Positions 53,921-62,967 are shown, counted from the first letter of the stretch. The stretch is 64,000 nucleotides of DNA from Ottowia flava (GCF_008017535.1 NZ_VRUA01000008.1:62001-126000), one strand, 5' to 3'. Notes: a model not told the origin generated them from the letters alone. Translations and numbers: made by a program.

Positions 53921-54538
53921 CTACTGGTCCAGCCAGTCGCAGATGCCGCGCCACTGCGCCAGGTCGCGCGCCACGCGGCCGGGGGCGATGTCGAACAGGG
54001 TCAGACCGCGCGCGGCCAGGTGCACGTAGTTCTGCGTCGGGCGCAGCATGCCGAGCACCGGCAGGTGCAGGCCCTCGACGAACTGGCGCAGCTGGTCGGC
54101 CGACAGGGTGCGCTCATCCACGCGCATGCCGACGATGCCGATGTCGCGCGGCTCGCCGCTGCGCAGCTCGGCCACCTTGTCCAGGAATTCGCGCGTGGCG
54201 TAGATGTCGAAGATGCTGGGCTGCACGGGCACCAGCACCTTGTCGGCCAGGCGCATCACCTCGCGCAGGCGCGTGCCGTGCAGGCCGGCGGCGGTGTCCA
54301 GCACCACGTGCGTCGTGCCCTTGGGCGGGCGCACGATGAAGTCGCGCTGCACGTCCCACGCGGCAATCGGCTTGGCAGCTTCGGGCCGCAGGCCCAGCCA
54401 CAGGCGGGATGACTGCTGCCGGTCCACGTCGCCCAGCATCACCGAATGGCCCTGGTTGGCAAAGTAGCCGGCCACGTTGGTGGCCAGGGTGGATTTGCCC
54501 ACCCCACCCTTGGGGTTGGCGATCACGACGATCGGCAC
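53921..54538 (-). CDS. ParA-family ATPase
   Basis: 205-aa deviant Walker ATPase: KGGVGKST (residues 10-17), DVDRQQSS and VLDTAAGL. No parB-like gene is nearby and it lacks an N-terminal helix-turn-helix, so it is an orphan positioning ATPase rather than the chromosomal ParA. GTG start at 54538 with AAGGA upstream. Confidence 0.85.
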   Translation of the reverse strand: MPIVVIANPKGGVGKSTLATNVAGYFANQGHSVMLGDVDRQQSSRLWLGLRPEAAKPIAAWDVQRDFIVRPPKGTTHVVLDTAAGLHGTRLREVMRLADKVLVPVQPSIFDIYATREFLDKVAELRSGEPRDIGIVGMRVDERTLSADQLRQFVEGLHLPVLGMLRPTQNYVHLAARGLTLFDIAPGRVARDLAQWRGICDWLDQ

Positions 54539-54649
54539 GGCTACTTCCTTCTGAGTTGGTGTGTGGTCGGCGCCCCAGACGCCCAGCCACGTATGTTAGC
54601 GGTTGTACAGGGCCCACCAGCCGCTGCGCGCCCACGGATGGGCCACATG

Positions 54650-54719
54650 GCCGCTTTTGAATGATTTGTGCCGTCAGCCCCACAACCACCAGCACTGGAA
54701 GCTCCTCGATTTATAGCAA
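54650..54719 (-). repeat. dispersed 55-bp repeat
   Basis: Diverged minus-strand copy of the repeat described at 26349; its end overlaps the stop of the TauE-like gene. Confidence 0.65.
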
Positions 54720-55472
54720 ACTGGCCGCCACCGCGTCCCACACCAGCTTCACGCCCGTCAGCAACATGCCGAGGTAGATGAAGCGGTAAAACAGCTTTTG
54801 GTCGATGCGCCGTGCGATGCGCACGCCCAGCCACACGCCCACCGGCGCCAGCGGCAGCAGCACCAGCGAGGTGCCCAGGTTGCGACCGTCCAGCAGGCCC
54901 AGCCAGGCGTAGGGCACCCATTTGGCCAGGTTGATGACGAAGAAGAAGTACGCCATCGTGCCCGTGAAGACGATCGGCGACAGCTTCAGCGGGATGACGT
55001 AAGCGTTGACCGGCGGTCCGCCCGCGTGGGCCACGAAGCTGGTGAAGCCCGACGTCGCCGTCAGCACCGCGCCCCACCAGCGCGGCGGCGGCGCACTGTC
55101 GGCGCGTGGCGGAAACAGCAGGCGCTGCGCCAGAAACGCCAGCGTGAACACGCCCACGATGCCGGCCACCCATTCCACCCGCATCAGCCGAAAAGACAGC
55201 GTGCCGATCACGATTCCGACCAGCCCCCAGGGCAGCAGGAACGTCAACAGGCGCCGGTCAAAGTCCTTGCGGAAGGCGGCGATGCCCAGCAAGTCCATCA
55301 CCAGCAGCACCGGCATCAGGATCGCAGCAGCCTGCGGCACCGTCACCGACAGCGCCATCAGCGGCACCGCCAGCGAACCGAAACCTGCGCCGAAGCCGCT
55401 CTTGCTGATGCCCAGCAGAAGCACCGCCGGGATGGCGACGACGTAAAAGCCCCAATCGGTGATGACGGTCAT
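54711..55472 (-). CDS. TauE/SafE-family sulfite/anion exporter
   Basis: 253 aa with about eight predicted helices and the glycine-rich start GISKSGFGAGFGSLAVPL typical of the family; a second motif is AHAGGPPVNAYVIPL. Substrate not determined. Confidence 0.88.
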   Translation of the reverse strand: MTVITDWGFYVVAIPAVLLLGISKSGFGAGFGSLAVPLMALSVTVPQAAAILMPVLLVMDLLGIAAFRKDFDRRLLTFLLPWGLVGIVIGTLSFRLMRVEWVAGIVGVFTLAFLAQRLLFPPRADSAPPPRWWGAVLTATSGFTSFVAHAGGPPVNAYVIPLKLSPIVFTGTMAYFFFVINLAKWVPYAWLGLLDGRNLGTSLVLLPLAPVGVWLGVRIARRIDQKLFYRFIYLGMLLTGVKLVWDAVAASLL

Positions 55473-55517
55473 GGTGGGGCGTCGCTGGCGTATGTTTGGG
55501 CTGGCAGCGCAAACTGA

Positions 55518-55568
55518 TTGCTATACCAACGATAGCTGGCTGCGCTGATGGCTCTAAGGCTTAGAGCA
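55518..55568 (+). repeat. dispersed 55-bp repeat
   Basis: Copy of the repeat described at 26349 (CGATAGCTGGCTGCGCTG, then CTAAGGCTTAGAGC), overlapping the stop of the nitroreductase gene. Confidence 0.75.
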
Positions 55569-56148
55569 ATTCGCAGGCCTGATCGAATGGCAGACGTGGG
55601 TTGCGCGCGAACAACTTGCTGTCGTCGCCGTGGCCCAGGTTGACGAGGAAGTTGGCCTTGAAGCGGCTATCGGGGAAGAAGGCGGCGTTCACTTTCTCGA
55701 TGTCGAAACCGCTCATCGGCCCGCAGTCCAGCCCCAGCGCGCGCGCGGCGATGATCAGGTAGGCGCCGCCCAGCGTGCCGTTGCGCAGTGCCGTGGCCTG
55801 CGCCAGCGCCGGGTTGCCGGCGAACATCTCGCGCGCGCCTTCGCCGTGCCAGACCTGCGGCATGTGCTCGAAGAACTGCGTGTCGGTGGCGACGATGGCG
55901 GTCACCGGCGCCGTCATCGTCTTGTCCACGTTGCCGGGCGACAGGCAGTCCTTCAGGCGCGCCTTGCCTTCGGGCGTGCGCACGAAGACGTAGCGCGCGG
56001 GCTGGGTATTCATTGAGGTGGGGCCGAGTGCCGCCAGCTCGTACACCTGGCGCAGCAGTTCGTCAGGCACGGGCTGAGGGGTGAAGCCGTTGGCGGTGCG
56101 CGCCTGGCGGAACAAGGTGTCGAGGGCAGCGGAATCGATGGCCGACAT
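55561..56148 (-). CDS. RutE-like nitroreductase (malonic semialdehyde reductase family)
   Basis: FMN-dependent NAD(P)H oxidoreductase, 195 aa. The family features ALGPTSMNTQPARYVFV and RALGLDCGPMSGFD are clear. Related enzymes reduce malonic semialdehyde in pyrimidine breakdown, but no other rut genes are nearby. ATG at 56148. Confidence 0.87.
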   Translation of the reverse strand: MSAIDSAALDTLFRQARTANGFTPQPVPDELLRQVYELAALGPTSMNTQPARYVFVRTPEGKARLKDCLSPGNVDKTMTAPVTAIVATDTQFFEHMPQVWHGEGAREMFAGNPALAQATALRNGTLGGAYLIIAARALGLDCGPMSGFDIEKVNAAFFPDSRFKANFLVNLGHGDDSKLFARNPRLPFDQACELL

Positions 56149-56236
56149 GGAAATGCTCGGGTGGGGAAGAAGAAACAAGGGCGCCACTGTAGCCCCTTGC
56201 GCAGGGCCCTGCGCCGCGCTTGCACAATAGCCGCCC

Positions 56237-56887
56237 ATGGACCTGATCACCTCGCTGCCCGCTTCCTGGGGGCATACCTTGCGCGTGACAGTGGAAGTCA
56301 TCGGCACGGTGGCGTTTGCACTGTCCGGCATTCTGGCGGGCATGCGCAAACGCATGGATGTGTTCGGCATCACCGTACTGGGGTTCCTCGCGGCGTTCGG
56401 CGGTGGCACCTTGCGCGACATCCTGCTGGATCGCCGCCCCTTTGTCTGGGTGTCCGAGACGGCCCTGCTCTGGCTGGTACTGGGCCTGTGCGCCTCGTCG
56501 ATGGTGCTGCTGCGCGGCGGCAGGCGGCGCATCAGCGACCAGGCCATTCAGGTGGCCGACGCGTTGGGGCTGGGGCTGTTTGCCGCCTCTGGCGTGCAGT
56601 ATGCGCTGGTGGCGCAGTTGCCCGCGCTGGTGGCCGTGCTGATGGGCGTCGTCACCGGTGTCTTTGGCGGCGTGATGCGCGACATTGCCTGCAACGAGAC
56701 GCCCACCGCGTTTTCAGACCACCGTCCCTACGCCGTGTGCGCCTTCTTCGGCGGCTGGCTGTACGTCGCGGCCCAATGGCTGGGCTGGTCCGCCTGGGCC
56801 AGCTTGCTGGCCAGCGCGGTTTTCCCCACCGGCCTGCGCCTGCTTGCCGTGCGGCTGGACTGGCGCCTGCCCGGCTGGCCAGAGTAG
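56237..56887 (+). CDS. trimeric intracellular cation channel (UPF0126/TRIC) family protein
   Basis: 216 aa, about seven predicted helices in two similar halves; each half carries the conserved motif (FGGGTLRDILLDRRPFVW and FGGVMRDIACNETP). Predicted monovalent cation channel of the inner membrane. It is divergent from the nitroreductase. Confidence 0.88.
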   Translation: MDLITSLPASWGHTLRVTVEVIGTVAFALSGILAGMRKRMDVFGITVLGFLAAFGGGTLRDILLDRRPFVWVSETALLWLVLGLCASSMVLLRGGRRRISDQAIQVADALGLGLFAASGVQYALVAQLPALVAVLMGVVTGVFGGVMRDIACNETPTAFSDHRPYAVCAFFGGWLYVAAQWLGWSAWASLLASAVFPTGLRLLAVRLDWRLPGWPE

Positions 56888-56921
56888 CCCGCCGCCCCAA
56901 CGCTTGACGGCGAGGCCAAAC

Positions 56922-57818
56922 CTACGCCGTCAGACGCGCTTTGAGAAAGTCGATGACCGCTCGAACCCGGCGCGGCACGTAGGCGCGCGACGGATACAGC
57001 AGCCAGGCAGCGGTGCCGAAGTCGGGGGCGGCCAGTTGGTAGGCCGGAAACAGATTCACCAGCCGCCCGGCTGCGATGTCGGCGTCTACCAGCCAGTGCC
57101 CAAGCATCGCGACGCCCAATCCGTCCAGCGCTGCACGACGCAGGGCCATGGCCGAGGACACGACCAACCACCCGTGCACATCGACCACGTCCACGTGGCC
57201 CTCTGGGTCCTGAAAAGCCCACTGCGTCCGAAACCCCGGCTTGGGAAAGCGCAGACAGGTGTGGTCGGCCAATGCCTGCGGCGCGGCGGGCTGGCCATGC
57301 CGTTGCAGGTAGTCCGGGCTGGCGCACACCCGGTAATGCAGCGGCGCCAGTCGGGCACCGATCAACGATGTGTCCGCCGGTGGGCCCAGCCGGATCGCGA
57401 GGTCGATTCGCTCGGCCACCAGATCCACCACGTGGTCCGCCAGATGCAACTCCAGCTCCAGCGCCGGGTGCAGCGAGTGCAGTTCGCCCAACAGCGGCAC
57501 GACCAGGGCCTGTCCAAATGCTACGGTGGCCGTCAATCGCACAACGCCTTGCACCTCACCACTGGCCGAGCGTGCCTGGTCGGCGGCCCGCTCCAGCGCT
57601 TCCAACACCAGCACCACCTGCTCGTAGTAGGCAGCGCCCGCGTCGCTGAGCGACACGCGATGGGTGTTGCGTTGCAGCAAGCGCGCCCCAAGCGACGCCT
57701 CCAGTGCAGCTACCGCACGCGACACCGCAGACGGCGCCATATCCAGGCGGCGGGCGGCTTCGGCAAAGCTGCCGTGGTGGGCCACTTCCACGAAGGTTTT
57801 CAGCTGCTGCACGTTCAT
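56922..57818 (-). CDS. LysR-family transcriptional regulator
   Basis: 298 aa: N-terminal winged helix-turn-helix (FAEAARRLDMAPSAVSRAVAALE) and a periplasmic-binding-protein-like effector domain. ATG at 57818. It is divergent from the azoreductase gene, its likely target. Confidence 0.92.
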   Translation of the reverse strand: MNVQQLKTFVEVAHHGSFAEAARRLDMAPSAVSRAVAALEASLGARLLQRNTHRVSLSDAGAAYYEQVVLVLEALERAADQARSASGEVQGVVRLTATVAFGQALVVPLLGELHSLHPALELELHLADHVVDLVAERIDLAIRLGPPADTSLIGARLAPLHYRVCASPDYLQRHGQPAAPQALADHTCLRFPKPGFRTQWAFQDPEGHVDVVDVHGWLVVSSAMALRRAALDGLGVAMLGHWLVDADIAAGRLVNLFPAYQLAAPDFGTAAWLLYPSRAYVPRRVRAVIDFLKARLTA

Positions 57819-57887
57819 GGCCCAGCACTGTAGGGCAGCCGACGCGACGGGCGCGCCTTGGGTGTGATCGCTCATCGGCGCTGGCCG

Positions 57888-57914
57888 TGCGCATTGCGCA
57901 ATAGCGCATTGCGC
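57888..57914. promoter_or_regulatory. likely LysR operator
   Basis: TGCGCATTGCGCA is a T-N11-A box, followed four bases later by a second GCGCATTGCGC. It lies midway between the divergent LysR and azoreductase genes. Confidence 0.6.
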
Positions 57915-57978
57915 TCGCCATGGTGGTATCCGGCGTGCGGCGCGGCGACAGTGACACATCACCCACCGAAAGGCCACC

Positions 57979-58623
57979 ATGACCGCTTCACCTTATCGAC
58001 CGATGCTGCTCCGCCTGGACAGCAGCGCACGCACCGAAGGCTCGCACAGCCGCCAGCTGGCCGACCAAATTGAAGCCCACTGGCGGGCACGGCACCCCGA
58101 CGGGCGTGTGCAGCGGCGCGACCTGGCGACCGAAGCGCCGCCACACATCGACGCGCAGACCATTGCCGGCTTTTACACACCGCCCGAGCAACTCAGCCCG
58201 GCGCTGCGCGCCGCCACGGCCCGGTCGGACGCCTCGATCGCCGAGCTGAAAGTGGCCACCACCCTGCTGATCGCATCGCCGATGTACAACTTTTCGGTGC
58301 CGTCACCCCTGAAGGCCTGGATCGACCAAGTGGTCCGGGCCGGCCACACCTTCACCCTCGAAGGCGGCCGCCCGCGTGGCTTGGTCGAGCGTCCCAGCGC
58401 GGTGCTGGCGCTGACCTACGGGCTGCCAGGCTACGGCGACCAACTGGCCACGCTGGACCATTTGCGGCCTTACCTGCAGTCCGTGCTCAACTTCATTGGT
58501 ATCAGGGATATTCAGGTCGTTTCGACCGAGGGCACCGCCGCTGATCCGGCCCAGCTGGCAGGTATCCCGGCGGCCGTGAAAGAGCGCATCGACAGTCTGT
58601 TCAGCGAGCCGGTGACAACGTGA
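57979..58623 (+). CDS. azoR: FMN-dependent NADH-azoreductase
   Basis: Flavodoxin-fold quinone/azo reductase, 214 aa. The FMN-phosphate start LRLDSSARTEGSHSRQL and the flavin contact SPMYNFSVPSPLKAWIDQV fit AzoR. Start ATG at 57979 with GAAAGG upstream. Probably controlled by the divergent LysR protein. Confidence 0.9.
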   Translation: MTASPYRPMLLRLDSSARTEGSHSRQLADQIEAHWRARHPDGRVQRRDLATEAPPHIDAQTIAGFYTPPEQLSPALRAATARSDASIAELKVATTLLIASPMYNFSVPSPLKAWIDQVVRAGHTFTLEGGRPRGLVERPSAVLALTYGLPGYGDQLATLDHLRPYLQSVLNFIGIRDIQVVSTEGTAADPAQLAGIPAAVKERIDSLFSEPVTT

Positions 58624-58674
58624 CGACAGCACGCTCCCCGTCGCCACCGGCAAGCCCCACCGCCTGACCTGCCA

Positions 58675-59877
58675 TCAAACCCGCTCAAGAATCAGCGCAA
58701 TGCCCTGCCCCACGCCGATGCACATGGTGCACAGCGCGTACTTGCCGCCGGTGGCGTGCAGGCGGTTGACGGCGGTGGTGGCCAGGCGCGCGCCGGACGC
58801 CCCCAGCGGGTGACCCAGGGCGATGGCGCCGCCCCAGGCGTTGACGCGCTCGTCGTCGTCCTTCAGCCCCAGCATGCGCAGCACGGCCAGGCCTTGGGCG
58901 GCGAAGGCTTCGTTCAGCTCGATCACGTCCAGGTCGGCCAGCTTCAGGCCCGTGAGGGCCAGCACCTTTTCAGTGGCGGGCGCGGGGCCAATGCCCATCA
59001 CGCGCGGCGCGACGCCGGCGGTGGCCATGCCGACCACGCGGGCCTTGGGCGTCAGGCCGTATTTGCCGGCCGTGGCCTCGTCGGCCAGCAGCAGGGCGCA
59101 AGCACCGTCGTTCACGCCGCTGGCGTTGCCGGCGGTGACGGTGCCGTCGGGCTTGACCACGCCTTTCAGAGACGCCAGCTTTTCCAGGCTGGTTTCACGC
59201 GGGTGTTCGTCGGTGTCAACGACCACGGCGTCGCCCTTTTTCTGTGGGATGGTGACGGGCGTGATTTCGCGCGCCAGGTGGCCGGCCTTTTGCGCGGCGA
59301 CGGCGCGCAGCTGGCTGTTCATGGCCATCTTGTCCTGCGCTTCGCGCTCGATCTTGTAGTCGGTGGCGACGTTCTCGGCCGTCTCGGGCATGGAGTCGAC
59401 GCCGTACTGCGCCTTCATCAGCTTGTTGATGAAGCGCCAGCCGATGGTGGTGTCGTACACCGCATTGGCGCGGCTGAAGGCGGATTCGGCCTTGGGCATG
59501 ACGAAGGGCGCGCGGCTCATGCTTTCGACGCCGCCCGCTATCATCAATGTAGCTTCCTGCGCTTTAATGGCGCGGGCTGCGGTGCCCACGGCATCCAGAC
59601 CCGAGCCACACAGGCGGTTGATGGTGGCGCCCGGCACGTCGATCGGCAGGCCGGCCAGCAGGCTGCTCATGTGGGCGACGTTGCGGTTGTCTTCACCGGC
59701 CTGGTTGGCGCAGCCGTAGATCACGTCGGTGACGGCGGCCCAGTCCACGTTGGGGTTGCGTTCCATCAGCGCCTTGAGCGGGATGGCGCCCAGGTCGTCG
59801 GTGCGCACGCTCGACAGCGCGCCGCCGTAGCGGCCGAAGGGGGTGCGGATGGCGTCAACGATAAAGGCTTGGTTCAT
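58675..59877 (-). CDS. pcaF: 3-oxoadipyl-CoA thiolase
   Basis: Last step of the beta-ketoadipate pathway: 3-oxoadipyl-CoA plus CoA gives succinyl-CoA and acetyl-CoA. 400 aa with the acyl-accepting Cys90 (INRLCGSGLDAV), the His of GGAIALGHPLGASG, and the second Cys in CTMCIGVGQG. Codons for AIKAQEATLMIA (59538-59580) are AT-rich and resemble the dispersed repeat. Upstream pcaIJ on the same strand support PcaF over other thiolases. Confidence 0.92.
   Translation of the reverse strand: MNQAFIVDAIRTPFGRYGGALSSVRTDDLGAIPLKALMERNPNVDWAAVTDVIYGCANQAGEDNRNVAHMSSLLAGLPIDVPGATINRLCGSGLDAVGTAARAIKAQEATLMIAGGVESMSRAPFVMPKAESAFSRANAVYDTTIGWRFINKLMKAQYGVDSMPETAENVATDYKIEREAQDKMAMNSQLRAVAAQKAGHLAREITPVTIPQKKGDAVVVDTDEHPRETSLEKLASLKGVVKPDGTVTAGNASGVNDGACALLLADEATAGKYGLTPKARVVGMATAGVAPRVMGIGPAPATEKVLALTGLKLADLDVIELNEAFAAQGLAVLRMLGLKDDDERVNAWGGAIALGHPLGASGARLATTAVNRLHATGGKYALCTMCIGVGQGIALILERV
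59538..59580 (+). repeat. possible dispersed-repeat sequence inside pcaF
   Basis: TATCATCAATGTAGCTTCCT then GCGC resembles the end of the repeat described at 26349, antisense to pcaF. The codons here (ATT AAA, ACA TTG ATG ATA) are atypical for this gene. Weak call. Confidence 0.4.
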
Positions 59878-59906
59878 GGTGTCTCCAGATCAATGAATGT
59901 GCGCGG

Positions 59907-60554
59907 TCAGGCCGCGGCCAGGGGCAATTGGATCAAATCCTGCAGGGCTTCGCGCGTCAGGCCGTCGACCAGGTCGATCACGCGCAGGCCGTCGGGCCCG
60001 CATTCGAGTGTCGCCAGGTCGGTGTAGATGCGTTTGACGCAGCCGATGCCGGTCAGCGGGTAGCTGCATTGGGCGACGATTTTGCTTTCGCCCTTCTTGG
60101 TCAGCAGGTCCATCATGACCCAGGTCTGCTTGGCGCCCACGGCCAGGTCCATGGCGCCGCCCACGGCGGGGATGCTGCCGGCCTCGCCGGTGCTCCAGTT
60201 GGCCAGGTCGCCGGCCGCCGACACCTGGAAGGCGCCCAGCACGCAGACGTCGAGGTGGCCGCCGCGCATCATGCCGAAGCTGTCGGCGTGGTGAAAGTAG
60301 GCGCCACCGGGCAGCAGGGTGACGGGCTGCTTGCCGGCGTTGATCAGGTCGTAGTCTTCAGCGCCCGCGGCCGGCGCCGGGCCCATGCCGAGGATGCCGT
60401 TTTCGCTGTGCAGGATGACCTCGCGCCCGGCCGGGATGTGGTTGGCCACCAGGGTCGGCTGGCCGATGCCCAGGTTGACGTAGGCGCCGTCGGGGATGTC
60501 CTGCGCCACGCGTCGGGCGAGTTCGTCTTTGCTTCGTTTTTGGTAGCTGCTCAC
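59907..60554 (-). CDS. pcaJ: 3-oxoadipate CoA-transferase subunit B
   Basis: Beta subunit of the enzyme that moves CoA from succinyl-CoA to 3-oxoadipate, 215 aa. The catalytic Glu51 lies in HSENGILGMG; LPGGAYFHHADSFGMMRGGH is also typical. GTG at 60554 is chosen because TAGGAGAA lies six bases upstream. The first codons and the Shine-Dalgarno are within a repeat copy. The gene is 28 bases downstream of pcaI. Confidence 0.93.
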   Translation of the reverse strand: MSSYQKRSKDELARRVAQDIPDGAYVNLGIGQPTLVANHIPAGREVILHSENGILGMGPAPAAGAEDYDLINAGKQPVTLLPGGAYFHHADSFGMMRGGHLDVCVLGAFQVSAAGDLANWSTGEAGSIPAVGGAMDLAVGAKQTWVMMDLLTKKGESKIVAQCSYPLTGIGCVKRIYTDLATLECGPDGLRVIDLVDGLTREALQDLIQLPLAAA

Positions 60555-60592
60555 GCTGATTCTCCTAGGGCCAAAGGCCGATTCAGGCCGCA
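60533..60592 (+). repeat. dispersed 55-bp repeat spanning the pcaJ start
   Basis: Copy of the repeat described at 26349 (GGTAGCTGCTCACGCTG, then CTAGGGCCAAAGGCCG). It supplies the pcaJ Shine-Dalgarno and first codons, and its end reaches the last codons of pcaI. Confidence 0.8.
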
Positions 60593-61299
60593 GCCTTGAA
60601 GCCACCCGCCTGCGTGGCGACATGCGCCACCTGCACGATGCGGCTGACGTGGATGCCGGGGGTGACGATGGCTTCCGGGTCCAGCTGGCCCAGCGGCACG
60701 ATCTCGTGCACCGTGGCGACGGTGAACTTGGCGGCCGTGGCCATCACCGGCCCGAAGTTGCGCGCCGCCTTGCGGTAGGTCAGGTTGCCCCAGCGGTCGC
60801 CGCGCTCGGCCTTGATCAGCGCCACGTCGCCATAGATCGGGTATTCCAGCACGTAGTCGCGCCCGTTGATCTGCCGCGTTTCCTTGGCGCTGCCGTCGGC
60901 GTTCTTGGCCAGTTCGGTGCCGAAGCCCGTGGGCGTGAAGAAGGCGCCCACGCCGGCGCCGGCGGCGCGCAGGCGCTCGGCCAGGTTGCCCTGGGGCACC
61001 AGCTCCAGCTCGAGCTTGCCGGCGCGGTACAGGCCGTCAAACACGTAGCTGTCGGCCTGGCGCGGGAAGCTGCAGATGACCTTGCGCACGCGCCCGGCCG
61101 CCAGCAGCGCCGCCAGGCCGGTGTCGCCATTGCCGGCGTTGTTGTTGACGATGGTCAGCTCTTTCGCGCCCTGCGCGACCAGGCCGTCGATCAGCTCGGT
61201 GGGAATGCCGGCGGTGCCAAAGCCGCCGATCAGCACGGTGGCGCCATCCTGCACGCCCGCCAGCGCATCGGCCACAGAGGGCGCAATCTTGTCGATCAT
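60583..61299 (-). CDS. pcaI: 3-oxoadipate CoA-transferase subunit A
   Basis: Alpha subunit of 3-oxoadipate CoA-transferase, 238 aa. CoA-transferase signature GATVLIGGFGTAGIPTELI and the segment FFTPTGFGTEL fit the family. ATG at 61299. First gene of pcaIJ-pcaF, divergent from the IclR regulator, with the operator between. Confidence 0.93.
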   Translation of the reverse strand: MIDKIAPSVADALAGVQDGATVLIGGFGTAGIPTELIDGLVAQGAKELTIVNNNAGNGDTGLAALLAAGRVRKVICSFPRQADSYVFDGLYRAGKLELELVPQGNLAERLRAAGAGVGAFFTPTGFGTELAKNADGSAKETRQINGRDYVLEYPIYGDVALIKAERGDRWGNLTYRKAARNFGPVMATAAKFTVATVHEIVPLGQLDPEAIVTPGIHVSRIVQVAHVATQAGGFKAAA

Positions 61300-61461
61300 G
61301 GGTGTCTGTCTCCGGTCATGGGCACGCCACCGGATGGCTGGCGCGCCTGGTTGGGCCCGATGGGTGCGCGGACGCGGCACCGTGGCGCCGTGCTGTCGCG
61401 CCCCGCGGGGCGTTCCGTGTCGCATTGCGCCCCAGCTCCAGCCCATCGAACGCCAGAGAAA

Positions 61462-61490
61462 GTTCGCAATACGAACACTTGTTCGTATAA
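61462..61490. promoter_or_regulatory. PcaR/PcaU-type operator
   Basis: ATACGAACA-CT-TGTTCGTAT is a perfect palindrome (61469-61488). A third related half-site, GTTCGCAATA, adjoins it at 61462. The three-motif layout (palindrome plus one direct repeat) is that described for PcaU/PobR-type IclR regulators. Confidence 0.75.
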
Positions 61491-61544
61491 TGAATGAATT
61501 GTAGCGTCCGCCGGACGTGCTGTGAAGCCTTGTTGGAGAAAGCC

Positions 61545-62375
61545 ATGCCATCGCCCCCCAACCCGCCCGAGCCCGACGACACGCCAACCGCCCCGGCGGG
61601 CGAGCTGCCCCCGCGCCCAGGCGACAGCTACGTGCAGTCCTTCGCGCGCGGGCTGGAGGTAATTCGCTCGTTCAGTGCCAAGGCGCCGCAGCAAACGCTG
61701 TCCGAGGTCGCCGCGCGCACCGGCCTCACGCGCGCCGGGGCGCGCCGCATCCTGCTGACATTGCAGACGCTGGGCTATGTCGACAGCGACGGGCGCTGGT
61801 TCCGGCTGACGCCGCGCATTCTGGACCTGGGCTTTGCCTACCTGTCGTCCCTGCCGATCTGGAACCTGGCCGAGCCGGTGATGGAGCAGCTGGCCGAGCA
61901 GTTGGGCGAATCGGTGTCGGCCGCGGTGCTGGACGGCACCGATGTGGTCTACGTGCTGCGCGTGTCCACGCGCAAGATCATGCGCATCAGCCTGGCCGCC
62001 GGCTCGCGCCTACCGGCGTACTGCGCGTCGCTCGGGCGCGTGCTGCTGGCCGGACTGCCCGACGACGCAGCGCGCGCCGTGCTGGAGCGCAGCGACCGCA
62101 TCGCGTTCACCCGCCGCACGCTGACCGAGGTCGACGCGCTGATGGACGAAGTGCAGCGCGCGCGCAGCCAGGGCTGGGCGCTGGTGGACCAGGAGCTGGA
62201 GGAAGGCCTGATTTCAATGGCCGCCCCTATCCTGGGCCGCAACGGCCAGGTGCTGGCCGCCATCAACGTCTCGGGGCAGGCCAACCGCACCAGCGCGCGC
62301 CAGATGCAGCAGGCCATGCTGGCCCCCTTGCGCGAAGCGGCCGAGCAGATCGGGCGGCTGCTGGCGGCGCGCTGA
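61545..62375 (+). CDS. pcaR: IclR-family regulator, PcaR/PcaU type
   Basis: 276 aa: N-terminal winged helix (YVQSFARGLEVIRSFSAKAP, LSEVAARTGLTRAGARRILLTL) and the IclR effector domain (SVSAAVLDGTDVVYVLRVST; SLGRVLLAGLPDDAARAVLE). Expected to sense an aromatic-pathway intermediate, typically protocatechuate or 3-oxoadipate, and control the divergent pcaIJF. ATG at 61545 with TTGGAGAA upstream; 61494 is a possible alternative start. Confidence 0.88.
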   Translation: MPSPPNPPEPDDTPTAPAGELPPRPGDSYVQSFARGLEVIRSFSAKAPQQTLSEVAARTGLTRAGARRILLTLQTLGYVDSDGRWFRLTPRILDLGFAYLSSLPIWNLAEPVMEQLAEQLGESVSAAVLDGTDVVYVLRVSTRKIMRISLAAGSRLPAYCASLGRVLLAGLPDDAARAVLERSDRIAFTRRTLTEVDALMDEVQRARSQGWALVDQELEEGLISMAAPILGRNGQVLAAINVSGQANRTSARQMQQAMLAPLREAAEQIGRLLAAR

Positions 62376-62468
62376 GCGCCGAACACCTCCACCAGCGCGG
62401 CCTGGCGGCGTCGGGCCGCTATCGTGCCAGCGCGTCCAGCGCGCCCGCCGCGTGTTAGCCTTGCCGCC

Positions 62469-62903
62469 ATGTTCGCCCCCAGCCAAGCCGACGTCCGCCG
62501 CTTCTTCTGCGACGCCTGGGCCAAGTCGCACACCGACCAGCCGCTCGAAGCCATCGAACAGCTGGCGGCCGGCTGGGTCGCCGAGCACCCGGAATGGCAC
62601 GCCGATTTCGCCGACGCCGAAGCCGCCATCGCGCGCGACTACGGTGACGGTGCGGTCGGCGGCAACCCGTTTCTGCATTTGTCGATGCACCTGTCGATCA
62701 GCGAACAGTGCAGCATCGACCAGCCGCGCGGCATCCGCCAGGCGGTCGAGCTGCTGGCCGCGCGCCTGGGCGATCTGCACGAAGCGCACCACGAAGCCAT
62801 GGAATGCCTGGGCCAGATGCTGGCCGACGCGCAAAGCAGCGGCCGCGCGCCCGATGGCGAGGCCTACGTCGCCTGCGTGCAGCGACGCGCCACGCGCGGC
62901 TGA
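62469..62903 (+). CDS. DUF1841 family protein
   Basis: 144 aa, cytoplasmic. PFLHLSMHLSISEQCSIDQP is the family hallmark, with a His-rich stretch (HEAHHEAMECLGQML) near the end. Function unknown. It lies between the IclR gene and the convergent cytochrome c4 gene. Confidence 0.85.
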   Translation: MFAPSQADVRRFFCDAWAKSHTDQPLEAIEQLAAGWVAEHPEWHADFADAEAAIARDYGDGAVGGNPFLHLSMHLSISEQCSIDQPRGIRQAVELLAARLGDLHEAHHEAMECLGQMLADAQSSGRAPDGEAYVACVQRRATRG

Positions 62904-62967
62904 GGGACGCGCGCGACCCGGCAGCAGCGCAGCACAGGGGGCGCCCCATAGCGCACGCGAAATACTA

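Noticed and set aside
53921-54538. Chromosome partitioning locus parAB/oriC
   Set aside because: Only a short orphan ParA-like ATPase; no ParB, parS-like palindromes, gidAB or dnaA nearby.
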